A stretch of DNA of 64,000 nucleotides from Hydrogenibacillus schlegelii (GTDB lineage: Bacteria > Bacillota > Bacilli > Thermicanales > DSM-22653): NCBI RefSeq assembly GCF_001653195.1, contig NZ_JXBB01000023.1, positions 1 to 64,000 of the forward strand, read 5' to 3'. Each line of letters opens with the position of its first letter. The first letter of the stretch is position 1. Made by a program: the position numbers and the translations under genes. The notes below the pieces were generated by a model. The model had not been told where the DNA came from, did not search any database, and saw nothing but the letters and a program-made list of their open reading frames with translations. This document shows positions 11,004 through 20,459 of the stretch, one piece after another.

Positions 11004-12917
11004 TCACGCCGGCGACGGCGCCTCGGCGACGCGGATGCGGACTTCCGTCGGCGAGATCGGCTCGGCGACGATCCGGTCGCCTTCCGTCCGGCCCTTTTCG
11101 ATGAGGTCCCGAATCTCCTGGCTGGTGAGCGTCTCGACCCGAAGGAGCGCCTGGGCGATCGTCTCGAGCTTCTCCCGCTTGTCCGTAAGCAGCTGCCGGC
11201 AGCGCTCGTACTGCTCCCGGATGATCCGCTGGATCTCGAGGTCGATCTCGTAGGCGATGGCGTCGGAGTAGTTCTGCTCGTGGCCGAGGTCCCGGCCGAG
11301 GAAGACCTCTCCCTGCCGGCGGCCGAACTGCATCGGCCCGAGCTTTTCGCTCATGCCGTATTCCATGACCATCCGGCGGGCGATGTCCGTCGCCTGCTTA
11401 AAGTCGCTGTAGGCGCCGGTCGACACGTCGCCGAAGACGATCTCCTCCGCCACCCGTCCGGCGAGGAGAATGAGGATCCGGTCGAGGAGGTAGCTTTTCG
11501 TCGGCAGGTTGGTGTCGTCCTTCGGCAGCGTCACGGCGTAGCCGCCGGCCTGACCGCGGGGGATGATCGTCACCTTGTGCACTTCGTCGCCGTTCGTCGC
11601 GTAATACCCGGCGATGACGTGCCCCGATTCGTGGTAGGCGACGATCTGCTTTTCCCGCTCGCTGATCACCCGGCTCGTCTTCGCCGGGCCGGCGATCACC
11701 CGGTCGATCGCCTCGTCGATCTCGGCGAGGCCGATCGCCTTTTTGTTCCGCCGGGCGGCGAGAAGCGCCGCCTCGTTCAGCAGGTTTTCCAGGTCGGCGC
11801 CGGTAAAGCCGGGCGTCCGGCGGGCGATCTTCTTCAGGTCGACCTCCGGTTCGAGGGGCTTGTTCCGGGCGTGCACCTTGAGGATCTCCTCCCGGCCCTT
11901 TACGTCCGGCCGGTCGACGGTGATCTGCCGGTCGAACCGGCCGGGGCGAAGGAGCGCCGGGTCGAGGATGTCCGGCCGGTTCGTCGCCGCCATGACAATG
12001 ATTCCTTCATTGGGCTGAAACCCGTCCATCTCGACGAGAAGCTGGTTCAAGGTCTGTTCCCGCTCGTCGTGGCCGCCGCCGAGGCCGGCGCCCCGCATGC
12101 GGCCGACGGCGTCGATCTCGTCGATGAAGACGATGCAGGGGGCGTTTTTCTTCGCCGTCTCAAACAGGTCCCGCACGCGGGAGGCACCGACGCCGACGAA
12201 CATCTCGACGAAGTCGGAGCCGCTGATGCTGAAAAAGGGCACGCCCGCTTCGCCGGCGACGGCCCGGGCGAGGAGGGTCTTCCCCGTTCCCGGGGGCCCG
12301 ACGAGAAGCACGCCTTTCGGAATCCGGGCGCCCAGCGCGGCGTACTTCCGGGGGTCCTTCAAAAAATCGACGATTTCGACCAGCTCCGCTTTCTCCTCGT
12401 CGGCGCCGGCGACGTCCTTAAACGTCACCTTGCGCTTGTCGTCGGTGAACTGGCGGATGCGGGCCTTGCCGAAATTCATCACCCGATTGCCGCCGCCCTG
12501 GGCCTGGTTGATGAGGAAGAAGAAAAGGATAAAGATGAGCACGAACGGAACGACCGAGATGAGAAAATTCACCCACGACGTATCCCGGACCCGTTCCTGG
12601 ACGACGGTGAGCTTCGACTGGTCGATCTTCTCGTCGATCAGCCGCATGAGCTCACCGGTGAGGGGCGCCCGGGTGATGAAGTGCTCCTGCCCGGCCGGCG
12701 CCGCCTTGAGCGTCGCCTCGATGACGACGGTCTGCCCCGTCGGTCCCTCTTCCCGGAGGCTGAGCGACTTGATCTGATCCGCGAGGAGCATCTCGCGGAA
12801 ATAGCTGTACGGCTTCTCGTTCGGCGCCCGTCCCTGGGTGGCCAGCATGTTGATGAGCCCCACCAGGACGATGACGACGAGCATATAAAAAAGGATATTG
12901 CGGACGAGCTTGGGCAT
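11004..12917 (-). CDS. ftsH: ATP-dependent zinc metalloprotease FtsH
   Basis: Membrane-anchored AAA+ protease that degrades membrane and regulatory proteins and is needed for sporulation in Bacillus. 637 residues: two transmembrane segments (about 8-25 and 116-135), Walker A GPPGTGKT (207-214), Walker B FIDEIDA, arginine-finger region RPGRFDR and zinc site HESGH (429-433). The ribosome site GGAAGGAGG precedes ATG 12917. It follows hpt by 64 bases, in the conserved tilS-hpt-ftsH order. Confidence 0.97.
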   Translation of the reverse strand: MPKLVRNILFYMLVVIVLVGLINMLATQGRAPNEKPYSYFREMLLADQIKSLSLREEGPTGQTVVIEATLKAAPAGQEHFITRAPLTGELMRLIDEKIDQSKLTVVQERVRDTSWVNFLISVVPFVLIFILFFFLINQAQGGGNRVMNFGKARIRQFTDDKRKVTFKDVAGADEEKAELVEIVDFLKDPRKYAALGARIPKGVLLVGPPGTGKTLLARAVAGEAGVPFFSISGSDFVEMFVGVGASRVRDLFETAKKNAPCIVFIDEIDAVGRMRGAGLGGGHDEREQTLNQLLVEMDGFQPNEGIIVMAATNRPDILDPALLRPGRFDRQITVDRPDVKGREEILKVHARNKPLEPEVDLKKIARRTPGFTGADLENLLNEAALLAARRNKKAIGLAEIDEAIDRVIAGPAKTSRVISEREKQIVAYHESGHVIAGYYATNGDEVHKVTIIPRGQAGGYAVTLPKDDTNLPTKSYLLDRILILLAGRVAEEIVFGDVSTGAYSDFKQATDIARRMVMEYGMSEKLGPMQFGRRQGEVFLGRDLGHEQNYSDAIAYEIDLEIQRIIREQYERCRQLLTDKREKLETIAQALLRVETLTSQEIRDLIEKGRTEGDRIVAEPISPTEVRIRVAEAPSPA

Positions 12918-12981
12918 GCCCGACCTCCTTCCATCCCCGGGGCACTTCCTCTATTTTACCACAGCCAACATCGGCCGCCAA

Positions 12982-13533
12982 TCAGGCGCGCCCGGCGTAC
13001 ACGCGGGATTTGAGAATGCCGATGAACGGCAGGTTGCGGTATTTTTCCGCGTAGTCGAGGCCGTACCCGACGACGAATTCATCGGGAGCAACGAAGCCGA
13101 CGATGTCGGGCCGAATGTCCACCCGCCGGTTGTGCGGTTTGTCCAGCAAGGTGACGATCCGAAGCGACCGCGGGTTCCGCCGGAGGAGGAGGTCGGCGAG
13201 ATAGCGGAGCGTAAGCCCCGTGTCGATGATGTCCTCGACGATGATCACGTCCCGGCCTTCGATCTCAAAATCGAGGTCCTTGATGATCTTCACCACGCCG
13301 GACGTCTTCGTCGCCTGGCCGTAGCTGGAGACGACCATGTAATCGAGCTCGAGGGGAAGATCCATGCGCCGGACGAGGTCGGCCATAAACGGCGCCGCCC
13401 CTTTGAGGACGCCGACGACGAGCGGCGCCTTTCCGGCATACGCTTCCGTCAGTTCCGCCCCGATCTCCCGCACCCGCCGCTGGATGTCTTCTTCCGGATA
13501 AAGGACGCTCTGGATGTCGTCTAAAAGGGACAT
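12982..13533 (-). CDS. hpt: Hypoxanthine-guanine phosphoribosyltransferase
   Basis: Purine salvage enzyme, 183 residues, with the PRPP-binding motif [11 protein letters not shown] near residue 98 and a DKPHNRR loop. ATG 13533 is chosen over TTG 13539 because GGGGG lies seven bases upstream. The start overlaps the end of tilS by 13 bases, so translation is probably coupled. Confidence 0.96.
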   Translation of the reverse strand: MSLLDDIQSVLYPEEDIQRRVREIGAELTEAYAGKAPLVVGVLKGAAPFMADLVRRMDLPLELDYMVVSSYGQATKTSGVVKIIKDLDFEIEGRDVIIVEDIIDTGLTLRYLADLLLRRNPRSLRIVTLLDKPHNRRVDIRPDIVGFVAPDEFVVGYGLDYAEKYRNLPFIGILKSRVYAGRA

Positions 13534-14957
13534 GGCCAAACCCCCGCATCGATGGCTTCGGTACGCGCCTCAATCGCCGCCTCGCCCGGCCGGGGGAGAA
13601 GGGCTTCGGCCTGAACCCACCCCGGGACCCAGAGGACGTCCCGGCCAGCGGCCCACACCGGGACGATCCGGCGGAGCGGCCGAGGCACGCCGAGCTCGGC
13701 GAGAACGTCCTTGAGCTTCGGGCCCCGGCCGTCCGGCCGATAGAGCCGGTCTCCCGGCCGGCGCCGGCGGTAGACGAGCGGGGTCCCGGCGGCGAGGCGG
13801 AAGACGGCCGCCGCGCCGAATCGCGCCGCGGCGGTCGGCGCAGGGCCGGCCGGCGGCGCCGCGGCGGGGCCGACGGCCGGCCGGAGGAAAAAACTCACCC
13901 GTTCGCGGGCTTCGGGCCAGAAGAACGCCGCCGGCGGCCGGACGGTCCAATGCGGCCCGGGATCTTTCGGTAAAAAATAAAGATCCGCCCCGTCCAGGAC
14001 GGCGCGAAACGGCCCCTCCAGCTCCACCGCCGCCGGAGCGCCGCGGCCGATCGCCTGGAGGACGCCGTCCAGCCCTTCGAGGCCGAGGGCCGCGTCCGGC
14101 CGGTCCCGGAGCTTAAGAAGGCACTTCCATATTAGATGAATCGCCCGCCGTTGTAAAGGCGGCGGCGCGCCGGCGAGGGCGGACACCGGCACGATCGCGG
14201 CGCCGTATCGCCACCGCACCGACCCAAGGACGGGGCGGACGGCGGCGTCCCAGTGGGCCGCCTCTTCGGCGGCAAGCCGGCTTAAGCGGTCGAGGTGCCG
14301 TCCGACCGCCGGCGACAGCTCCCGGAGCGCCGGATAGAGCTCGTGCCGGATCCGATTGCGGAAAAAGCGCAGGTCTTCGTTCGACCGGTCGTGGCGATAA
14401 GAAAGCCCCCGCGCCCGGGCGTAGGCGGCAAGGGCCGTCCGCTCGACGAAAAGAAACGGCCGGACGAGGCGGACGCCGGCCGCAAGGGGCCGCTCCGCCG
14501 GCATGCCGGCGAGCCCCATCGGGCTCGTCCCCCGAAGGAGTTTGAGAAGGAGCGTCTCCCGCTGATCGTCCGCCGTATGGGCCACGGCGACCGCCTGAGC
14601 CCGGATGCGCCGGGCGACGGCGGCGAGGGCCCGGTAGCGGCGGGCCCGAAGCACCGCCTCGACGTTGGCCGCCGGGGCGTCTTTCGCGAGGCGGACGAGA
14701 TAAAACGGCAATCCCCGGGCCTGCGCCTCGGCGGCGACGAACGCCGCGTCGGCGTCCGCCTCGGGGCCCCGAAGGCCGTGGTGCACGTGGGCGACGGCGA
14801 GGCGGAGCGAAAGCGCCGAGCGAAGGTCATCGAGCCAGGCGAGCAGCGCCATCGAATCGAGGCCCCCGGAGACGGCGGCGACGACCGTCTCCCCCGGCCG
14901 GAAAAGGTCCGCCGCCGGCCGAAACGGCGGCGCCTCCGGCCGCATCTTTCCGTCCAT
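13521..14957 (-). CDS. tilS: tRNA(Ile)-lysidine synthetase
   Basis: Modifies C34 of the minor tRNA-Ile(CAU) with lysine so that it reads AUA. 478 residues. The N-terminal PP-loop ATPase motif SGGLDSM lies at residues 30-36, HVHHGLRG near 57 and the DDQRETLLL segment near 131. A C-terminal TilS domain contains the YRRRRPGDR region. GGGGAGGG precedes ATG 14957. It sits between spoIIE and hpt; yabS and yabT of B. subtilis are missing. Confidence 0.94.
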   Translation of the reverse strand: MDGKMRPEAPPFRPAADLFRPGETVVAAVSGGLDSMALLAWLDDLRSALSLRLAVAHVHHGLRGPEADADAAFVAAEAQARGLPFYLVRLAKDAPAANVEAVLRARRYRALAAVARRIRAQAVAVAHTADDQRETLLLKLLRGTSPMGLAGMPAERPLAAGVRLVRPFLFVERTALAAYARARGLSYRHDRSNEDLRFFRNRIRHELYPALRELSPAVGRHLDRLSRLAAEEAAHWDAAVRPVLGSVRWRYGAAIVPVSALAGAPPPLQRRAIHLIWKCLLKLRDRPDAALGLEGLDGVLQAIGRGAPAAVELEGPFRAVLDGADLYFLPKDPGPHWTVRPPAAFFWPEARERVSFFLRPAVGPAAAPPAGPAPTAAARFGAAAVFRLAAGTPLVYRRRRPGDRLYRPDGRGPKLKDVLAELGVPRPLRRIVPVWAAGRDVLWVPGWVQAEALLPRPGEAAIEARTEAIDAGVWPCPF

Positions 14958-15002
14958 CGCAACCCTCCCCGGTCCGGGCGGCGGTGCCGGGCGGCGCCGG
15001 CC

Positions 15003-17411
15003 TCAGGCGATGCGGGCGCCTTCGGCCGGCCGGGCGCTCGCCCAGGCCCCGCCTTCTTCTTCGAGCGTCATCACCGCCACCGTGATGTCATCCGAGAGGG
15101 AAAACTCCGTCTCGTGCACGATCGCATCGAGCAGAAGGTCGGCAAAGGCCTGCGGCTCGTCGGCGTCGATCTCCCGGATGAGGCGCCGGATCCACCGCTC
15201 CCGCTGCTCCGGGTGGCGCTTCGCTTCATAGGCGCCGTCGGTGAGCATGACGACGACATCGCCCGGTCGGAGGGAAACTTCCACAGCGTCGAACTCCGCC
15301 TCCGGAAAGACGCCGGCCGGCGGGTTTTGCGCTTCGACGCGGATCACCGCATCGCCGCGGCGGATGTAGCTCGGCGCCGCGCCGACTTTGATGAATTTCG
15401 CCCGGCCGCTCATCCGGTCGACGAAGGCGAGGTCGACGGTGGCGAACCGTTCGTCGAGCCCCCGGAGCGCAAGGAGCGCGTTGACCGACCGGACCGCGAC
15501 CGCCCCGTCGAAGCCGGCGGCGAGGATCGCCCGGAGCATCTCCACCGCCGCCCGCGACTCCCGCCGGGCGTGCTCGCCGCTTCCCATGCCGTCGCTCAAG
15601 ACGAGGGCAAAGGCCTGCCGACCGAGGTCGAGGCCGACGGCGGAATCGCCGGAGATGAGCCCGCCGCCCTTCGCCGCCTGGGCGTAACCGAAGTGGACCC
15701 GGTAACGGGCCCCGGACACCAGCCGGATGAGGTGGCCCCCGGGCACCGGCTCCATCCGCTCGACGACGATCCGCTCCCCGAGGAGCGACTGAAAGAGCGC
15801 CTCCAGCTCCCGCACGGCCTGAAACCCGTCCGCCGCGACGACGAGCTCCACCGCGACCTCTCCCGGCACGAGGCTCAGGGCATCCAGCGACTGCACCCAG
15901 AGGCCGGCCTGCTCGACCGCCCGGAGGAGATTGGCCTCCCGATGGCGGCTTAAGGGGCCGTCGCGGCGGATCTCCGCGGCCATCTCCTCCATCACCCGGG
16001 CGAGGCCGAGGAGCTGATCCCGGAGGAGACGCCGAGCCGCCCGGAGCCGGGCCGCCGCCTGAAGCGCCTCCTTCTCCCGGGAGTATTCCCGCTCCAGCGC
16101 CCGCTCCAGCTTTTCCGGCTTGATGCACCGATCGGCCCACGTCCGGCCGAGCCGCCACGCCGGCGCCTTATCCCCGTCCAGCCGCTCGAGGACGGCACGA
16201 AGGCCGCTCGCCGTCTCTTCGCCGTATTTGCCCCAGCAGACGTCTTTTTTCCAGCACTTCCCGCAGATCGCCTCCTCCACCCGCCGCACCGCAGCCTCTC
16301 GGGGATCGGCCGGCGGCTCCTCCCCCACCGGGTCGAACGGCTGCGCGAGGGCGGCGAACATTTCGGCAAAACCGCCGAACCGGGTCTCCACCGCCCGGCG
16401 CACGTTCGCCCATCGGGCCTCCTGATCCCGAAGGTGGGCCCGCGTCCCCGGAACCACCCGCCGGAGCGCCTCGAGCGACCCTTCCGGGACGGCAAGGAAG
16501 AGACCGGCTCCGAGGAGCGCCTCGAGCAAAACGAAGCCGAGTTCCTTCGTCCCCGGCGCGTAGACGGCGATGAGGGCGAGGCCCAGAAGCCCGCCGAAGG
16601 CGGCGGCGAAGCGGCCGGCGGGCCGGAAGAGGCCGGCGATCAGGCCGGACAGGCCGAGGGCGCTCATCTCGACCAGTTCCCGGCTTTCGGCGAGGCCGAG
16701 CAGAAAGCCGCTCAGCACCCCCGCCGTCGCCCCGAACGCCCCGCCGCCGACGGTCGCCAGCGTAAATACGACGGCGCGGCTCAGGACGGCGTGGACGTCG
16801 AGCCCGAAGAGCGAGATCCCCATCGTGCCGGAAAGGAGCGTCGCGATGACGATGAAAAGCGCGATCAGTTCCTCCTGCCGAAGGCCGGACCACAGGCGGC
16901 GGTTGAACAGCAGAGGAAACGACTGCACGAAAATGATGAAAAGGACGAAGGCCAAAAGCGCCTCCACCGCGCTCATCGCCCAGGCGTACGGCGAAAGCGG
17001 GAAAAAGAGTTTCCGCCAGACGATCGCCGCCCCGCCCTGGGCCACCGCGACGACGAGCGGGGTGTACGCCGCCGGCAGGCCCACCCGGCGGCTGAATCGA
17101 TACAGCAGGCCGTACAGCCCGGCCGCCACCGCCGCCGCCGGAACGTGCGGCACCGGCGACAGGGCCGCCCCCAGCATCCAGCCGGCGAAGGCCACGTGGG
17201 CCCACGCCGGCCAGAGGATGAGGGACGCCGCCCAGAAGGCGAGCCCGAACGGAGAAAGCTCCCCCAAGACGAGCGCCCGGCCCAGGAGGACGGCAAAGAA
17301 GAAGACGGCGAACGGGCGGCTCGGCGCGACCCGTCGCCGAAACGCCTCGAGCGTCCACAGCACCCGACCGAGCGGCCGCCCGGCCGCCGGGCCCCAGTCG
17401 AGCGTCTTCAC
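15003..17411 (-). CDS. spoIIE: Stage II sporulation protein E (PP2C phosphatase)
   Basis: Septum-localised phosphatase that dephosphorylates SpoIIAA and so activates sigma-F in the forespore. About 802 residues: an N-terminal region with roughly ten membrane helices (to about 300), a central oligomerisation/FtsZ-interacting region, and a C-terminal PP2C domain with LVLSDGMGSGEHA and VVMLTDGAYE carrying the metal-binding Asp residues. GTG 17411 is chosen because it follows GGAAGGGGTGGAG and gives the family length; the open frame extends 29 codons further. The promoter at 17466-17498 has the Spo0A-type long spacer. Confidence 0.93.
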   Translation of the reverse strand: MKTLDWGPAAGRPLGRVLWTLEAFRRRVAPSRPFAVFFFAVLLGRALVLGELSPFGLAFWAASLILWPAWAHVAFAGWMLGAALSPVPHVPAAAVAAGLYGLLYRFSRRVGLPAAYTPLVVAVAQGGAAIVWRKLFFPLSPYAWAMSAVEALLAFVLFIIFVQSFPLLFNRRLWSGLRQEELIALFIVIATLLSGTMGISLFGLDVHAVLSRAVVFTLATVGGGAFGATAGVLSGFLLGLAESRELVEMSALGLSGLIAGLFRPAGRFAAAFGGLLGLALIAVYAPGTKELGFVLLEALLGAGLFLAVPEGSLEALRRVVPGTRAHLRDQEARWANVRRAVETRFGGFAEMFAALAQPFDPVGEEPPADPREAAVRRVEEAICGKCWKKDVCWGKYGEETASGLRAVLERLDGDKAPAWRLGRTWADRCIKPEKLERALEREYSREKEALQAAARLRAARRLLRDQLLGLARVMEEMAAEIRRDGPLSRHREANLLRAVEQAGLWVQSLDALSLVPGEVAVELVVAADGFQAVRELEALFQSLLGERIVVERMEPVPGGHLIRLVSGARYRVHFGYAQAAKGGGLISGDSAVGLDLGRQAFALVLSDGMGSGEHARRESRAAVEMLRAILAAGFDGAVAVRSVNALLALRGLDERFATVDLAFVDRMSGRAKFIKVGAAPSYIRRGDAVIRVEAQNPPAGVFPEAEFDAVEVSLRPGDVVVMLTDGAYEAKRHPEQRERWIRRLIREIDADEPQAFADLLLDAIVHETEFSLSDDITVAVMTLEEEGGAWASARPAEGARIA

Positions 17412-17465
17412 GGGCTCCACCCCTTCCGCGCCTCGAAGACTCGTCCCCGCGAGGACTTGTCCCCT

Positions 17466-17498
17466 AGTATAGCCGGAAGGAGAGGAGCAACTTGTCAA
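17466..17498 (-). promoter_or_regulatory. Spo0A-type spoIIE promoter with 21-bp spacer
   Basis: The minus strand has TTGACA (17498-17493) and TATACT (17471-17466) separated by 21 bases. B. subtilis spoIIE and spoIIG promoters have the same abnormal spacing (21-22) and need Spo0A~P. Consensus 0A boxes flank it, one overlapping the -35. Confidence 0.8.
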
Positions 17499-17552
17499 AA
17501 CCCGCTCTCGGTCGGCCGGGTTTTTCCGGCGCCTTTTGTCGCTTTTGTCGAA
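17492..17552 (-). promoter_or_regulatory. Spo0A boxes upstream of spoIIE
   Basis: On the plus strand TTGTCGAA at 17545-17552 is a perfect 0A box, TTGTCGCT at 17535-17542 matches 6 of 8 exactly ten bases away in tandem, and TTGTCAAA at 17492-17499 matches 7 of 8 and overlaps the -35. The two upstream boxes lie inside the last codons of trpS. Confidence 0.7.
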
Positions 17553-18526
17553 GGGAGGTAACCGAAACGCGCCTTCACTTCCGCGAGCGTCGCCTCCGCC
17601 ACCGCTCGGGCCCGCTCGGCCCCGTCGGCGAGCACCCGCTCGATCGCGTCGTCGGAAAGGGCCGCATAAGCCGCCTGAATCGGCCGGAGCGCCTCGACGA
17701 CCGCCTGGGCGACGTCCCTTTTAAACGCCCCGTAGCCGACGCCGGCGTAGCGCCGCTCGAGTTCGGCGATCGGGATGCCGGACGAAAGGCTTAAGATCGC
17801 GAGCAGGTTGGAGATGCCGGGCTTTTCCTCCGGCGCGTAGCGGACGGTCCCTTCGCTGTCCGTCACCGCCCGCATGATCTTCCGTTCGATGAGCTCCGGC
17901 GGGTCCAGGAGGCCGATCCGGCTGTTCGGGTTCGGGTTGGACTTCGACATTTTTTTCGTCGGATCGTCGAGGGCCATGATCCGGGCGCCGACGTCCGGAA
18001 TGAGCGGCTCCGGCAGGACGAACGTTTCTCCGTACGTCCGGTTAAACCGCTCGGCGAGGTCCCGGGTGAGCTCCAAATGCTGCTTCTGGTCCTCCCCGAC
18101 CGGCACGTGGGTCGTCCGGTAGAGCAGGATGTCGGCGGCCATGAGGACCGGATAGGTGTACAGGCCGACGGCGACCGACTCCGACCCCCGGCCCTTTTCC
18201 TTAAACTGCGTCATCCGGTTCAGTTCCCCGGTCCGGGCGAGGCACATGAGAATCCACGCCAGCTCGCTGTGGGCCGGCACGTGCGACTGGACAAAGATCA
18301 CCGATCGCTCCGGGTCGATGCCGCTGGCGACGTACAGCTTGGCGACCATCCGGGTGTACTCCGCCAGCCGCCGGGGATCGTGCTCAACGGTCGTGGCGTG
18401 CAGGTCGACGACGCTGTAATAGGCGGCGGCGCCCCGGTTCTGCAGGTCGACGAACTGCCGGATGGCGCCGAGATAATTCCCGAGGGTGAGCTCGCCGGAC
18501 GGCTGCACGCCGGAAAAGATGATCAC
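17495..18526 (-). CDS. trpS: Tryptophanyl-tRNA synthetase
   Basis: Class I synthetase charging tRNA-Trp, 343 residues. The HIGH-type motif is LTLGNYLG near residue 14 and KMSKS lies near 193. GTG 18526 is preferred over GTG 18535 because AGGTGA lies five bases upstream. The C-terminal extension after FGYLPS is basic and its codons contain the Spo0A boxes of spoIIE. In B. subtilis trpS is elsewhere; here it lies between yabR and spoIIE. No complete T-box leader fits in the 125-base gap upstream. Confidence 0.95.
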   Translation of the reverse strand: MIIFSGVQPSGELTLGNYLGAIRQFVDLQNRGAAAYYSVVDLHATTVEHDPRRLAEYTRMVAKLYVASGIDPERSVIFVQSHVPAHSELAWILMCLARTGELNRMTQFKEKGRGSESVAVGLYTYPVLMAADILLYRTTHVPVGEDQKQHLELTRDLAERFNRTYGETFVLPEPLIPDVGARIMALDDPTKKMSKSNPNPNSRIGLLDPPELIERKIMRAVTDSEGTVRYAPEEKPGISNLLAILSLSSGIPIAELERRYAGVGYGAFKRDVAQAVVEALRPIQAAYAALSDDAIERVLADGAERARAVAEATLAEVKARFGYLPSTKATKGAGKTRPTESGF

Positions 18527-18574
18527 GGTCGTCACCTCTCTCTCCCCGCCCGACAGGCCGGCCGCTTCGCGGCC

Positions 18575-18606
18575 AAAGAAAAAGGCCCATCCGCGTCGGG
18601 AAGGGC
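18575..18606 (-). terminator. Probable terminator after yabR
   Basis: On the minus strand GCCCTTCC and GGATGGGC form an 8-bp stem with one mismatch around CGACGC, followed by CTTTTTCTTT. It would separate yabR from trpS. Confidence 0.55.
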
Positions 18607-18660
18607 TTCGATCCCGTCGGCCGATCGTTCGGCTCAGCCGATCCGAGGTTACCGCCGGGC

Positions 18661-19053
18661 TTAAGGCCGGCGCGAGCCGCGGCCTCCGCGCTTCGGATCG
18701 AGGGAGCGCCGAAGCGATCTCAACCGCTCTTCGCTGTCCTTCAAAAACCGGTTCAGCTTATCCTCAAAGCCGAGCTGGCGGTCGCCTTTTCGCCCCCGCG
18801 GGCGCTGGGACGAGGCTCCGGGCTTTGCCTGCCGGATCGAAAGCGCGATCTTGCCGCCGGGTTCGACTCTGAGCACCTTCACCTTGACGACATCGCCGAC
18901 CTTCAGAAAATCGTGGATGTCCACGACGTACGCGTCATCCACCTCGGAAATATGCACCAGGCCGGTGACGCCTTCCGCCAGCTCCACAAAGGCGCCGAAG
19001 CGGGTGATCCCGGTCACCCGGCCTTCCAGCAGGCTGCCCACTTCGATGGCCAT
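18661..19053 (-). CDS. yabR: S1-domain RNA-binding protein YabR
   Basis: 130 residues: an S1 RNA-binding OB fold (residues 3-75, with GRVTGITRFGAFVEL and GLVHISEV) and a basic Arg/Lys-rich tail. It belongs to the general stress protein 13/YabR group, associated with ribosomes or RNA. It follows divIC as in B. subtilis. The promoter at 19165-19193 gives it a leader of about 105 bases with competing hairpins. The ribosome site is weak (AGGAT ten bases before ATG). Confidence 0.9.
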   Translation of the reverse strand: MAIEVGSLLEGRVTGITRFGAFVELAEGVTGLVHISEVDDAYVVDIHDFLKVGDVVKVKVLRVEPGGKIALSIRQAKPGASSQRPRGRKGDRQLGFEDKLNRFLKDSEERLRSLRRSLDPKRGGRGSRRP

Positions 19054-19066
19054 CGGCCGCTCGCAT

Positions 19067-19130
19067 CCTGGTTCGCCGGACCGGCCAAAGCGGACCGAAG
19101 TCCCATTCGGCGATCAAGCGCCGAACCAGG
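19067..19130 (-). promoter_or_regulatory. yabR 5' leader with mutually exclusive hairpins
   Basis: CCTGGTTCG (19067-19075, plus strand) is the exact complement of 19122-19130 and would close a long stem-loop that includes the yabR ribosome site. An alternative perfect hairpin, TTCGGCG/CGCCGAA with a 6-base loop (19106-19125), shares four bases with the first and excludes it. The layout resembles an attenuator or translational switch; no known riboswitch class is recognised. Confidence 0.35.
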
Positions 19131-19164
19131 GCGCACCTCCCTTCCCCTCGGGTCCTCTAACCGG

Positions 19165-19193
19165 AGTATAGCGCCCCGCCCGAACGCTGTAAA
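19165..19193 (-). promoter_or_regulatory. Sigma-A promoter of yabR
   Basis: The minus strand has TTTACA (19193-19188), a 17-base spacer and TATACT (19170-19165). It lies between divIC and yabR. Confidence 0.75.
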
Positions 19194-19220
19194 GGGGGAA
19201 GGCGGCCTTCGCGTTTCGCT

Positions 19221-19553
19221 TCAGCGGCCGCCCTCCGCCGGCCGGCCGGGCTCCGGCTCCTTCGCCAGCCGGATGATGATCTCGCCGTCCTTCGACCAGA
19301 ACCACGCCGTCCGGGCGAGATCGGCGACGTACGCCGGATCGTTCAGGCGGGCCTTTTCCAACCGAAGCCGGTCCGCCTCCGCCTGAAGCGCCCGAAGCCG
19401 CTCGGTCTGGTCGGCGTAAGACCGCTCGACGAGGCGGACCTTCGCCTCCGTCCGCAGCCAGAGCCCGAGCGCCAAGGCCAAAAAGGCGGCGAACAGCATC
19501 GTCGCCAGCCGGCGCCGGCGGACGGCGCCGACCGAACCGCTCCCCCGCGCCAC
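19221..19553 (-). CDS. divIC: Septum formation initiator DivIC (FtsB-like)
   Basis: 110-residue bitopic division protein that works with DivIB and FtsL at the septum. One transmembrane segment (about 17-33), then a coiled coil (about 38-70), then the conserved NDPAYVADLARTAWFWSKDGE block. GTG start at 19553 with GGAGG upstream. It lies 12 bases after yabQ, in the usual yabP-yabQ-divIC order. Confidence 0.9.
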   Translation of the reverse strand: MARGSGSVGAVRRRRLATMLFAAFLALALGLWLRTEAKVRLVERSYADQTERLRALQAEADRLRLEKARLNDPAYVADLARTAWFWSKDGEIIIRLAKEPEPGRPAEGGR

Positions 19554-19565
19554 GGTTTTGCCTCC

Positions 19566-20090
19566 TCACCGGAGATGCCGCCGGAACAGGCGGCGGATCG
19601 CTTTTCCCATTGTAGCAAGGGGCCGAAGGGGAAACAAGCCCCCCGCCGTCCGAAGCCCGCGCCAAATCCACCGGACGAACGGCCGAAACGGCGCGCCGAC
19701 GAAAAACGCCGCCGCCCCAAGCCCCCACCGCCCGACGGCGGCGAGCGCCCGGAGGACGCGCCCGATGAGGGTCGCCGCCGGGCGGAGGAGGCGCCGCCTC
19801 CCCCACCCGGCGGCCCGGTGAACCGGCCGGGCGAGGATCGCCTCATAGCCGACCGCCCCGAGGAGGGCAAACGGCAGAAGCGCCACCCGCACCTTCGGCA
19901 CCTCGCTCAGGGCGACGGCGGCAAAGACGAGGATCGCCCCCGCGGCCCAGGCGAGCGCCTCCATGAGGGCCCGGACCGGCGCCGACCGCATCCGCCGGAA
20001 GAGGGCCCCGGCACCGTCGTAGAAGAGGCCGAAGGCGGCGCCGGCGAGAAGCGCCCGGGCGACGAGCTCCGCTTCCGCCTGCACGCTCAT
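19566..20090 (-). CDS. yabQ: Spore cortex membrane protein YabQ
   Basis: 174-residue membrane protein needed for spore cortex formation in B. subtilis. About four hydrophobic segments are seen in the first 100 residues, followed by an Arg-rich C-terminal part. Its ATG overlaps the yabP stop (20087-20090). Sequence conservation is modest, and the assignment rests on position plus topology. Confidence 0.85.
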   Translation of the reverse strand: MSVQAEAELVARALLAGAAFGLFYDGAGALFRRMRSAPVRALMEALAWAAGAILVFAAVALSEVPKVRVALLPFALLGAVGYEAILARPVHRAAGWGRRRLLRPAATLIGRVLRALAAVGRWGLGAAAFFVGAPFRPFVRWIWRGLRTAGGLFPLRPLATMGKAIRRLFRRHLR

Positions 20091-20359
20091 CGAAACAGCT
20101 TCCCCAGCCAGCCCTTCGTCCGGCCGTCCGGCGCCTCGACGTACTGAAGGGCGTCGATGCGGCCTTCGATCGCCACCTCACCGGCCTCGACATCAAAATT
20201 TTTCAGCTCCAGCTGGGCGCCGGTGATGACGAGCGGACCGCCGTCCGTCTCGAGGACGAACCGCTCCCGATCGAACCGCTCGATGCGGACGACGCCGGAG
20301 ATGGCGAGCGCCTTCCGGTCGACGAGGCCGACCTCATGCCGAGGCTTTGTTTCCGCCAT
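20087..20359 (-). CDS. yabP: Sporulation protein YabP
   Basis: 90-residue YabP/YqfC-family protein, required with YabQ for cortex assembly. The conserved ITGVVRIERFD-like start (here ISGVVRIERFD) and the central LVITGAQLELKNFDVEAGEVAIEG-type block are clear. ATG 20359 has GGGGG seven bases upstream and is preferred to GTG 20365. Confidence 0.9.
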   Translation of the reverse strand: MAETKPRHEVGLVDRKALAISGVVRIERFDRERFVLETDGGPLVITGAQLELKNFDVEAGEVAIEGRIDALQYVEAPDGRTKGWLGKLFR

Positions 20360-20459
20360 CGTCACTCCCCCTCGGCCAGCGGCGTTTGTCTCATCGTACG
20401 CCGGAGGGGGCCCGGTTTAGAACGCCGAGGACCGGCGCCGGCCGTCCGCATCGGACGCC

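Noticed and set aside
10599-13013. 804-codon plus-strand frame opposite ftsH
   Set aside because: Complement of ftsH/coaX codons with the usual GC-rich antisense bias; Asp/Arg/Leu-rich without recognisable motifs.
18620-18661. T-box-like GGCGGTAACC sequence upstream of trpS
   Set aside because: It begins four bases after the yabR stop, leaving no room for a stem I specifier domain, and it departs from the T-box consensus; the following hairpin is explained as the yabR terminator.
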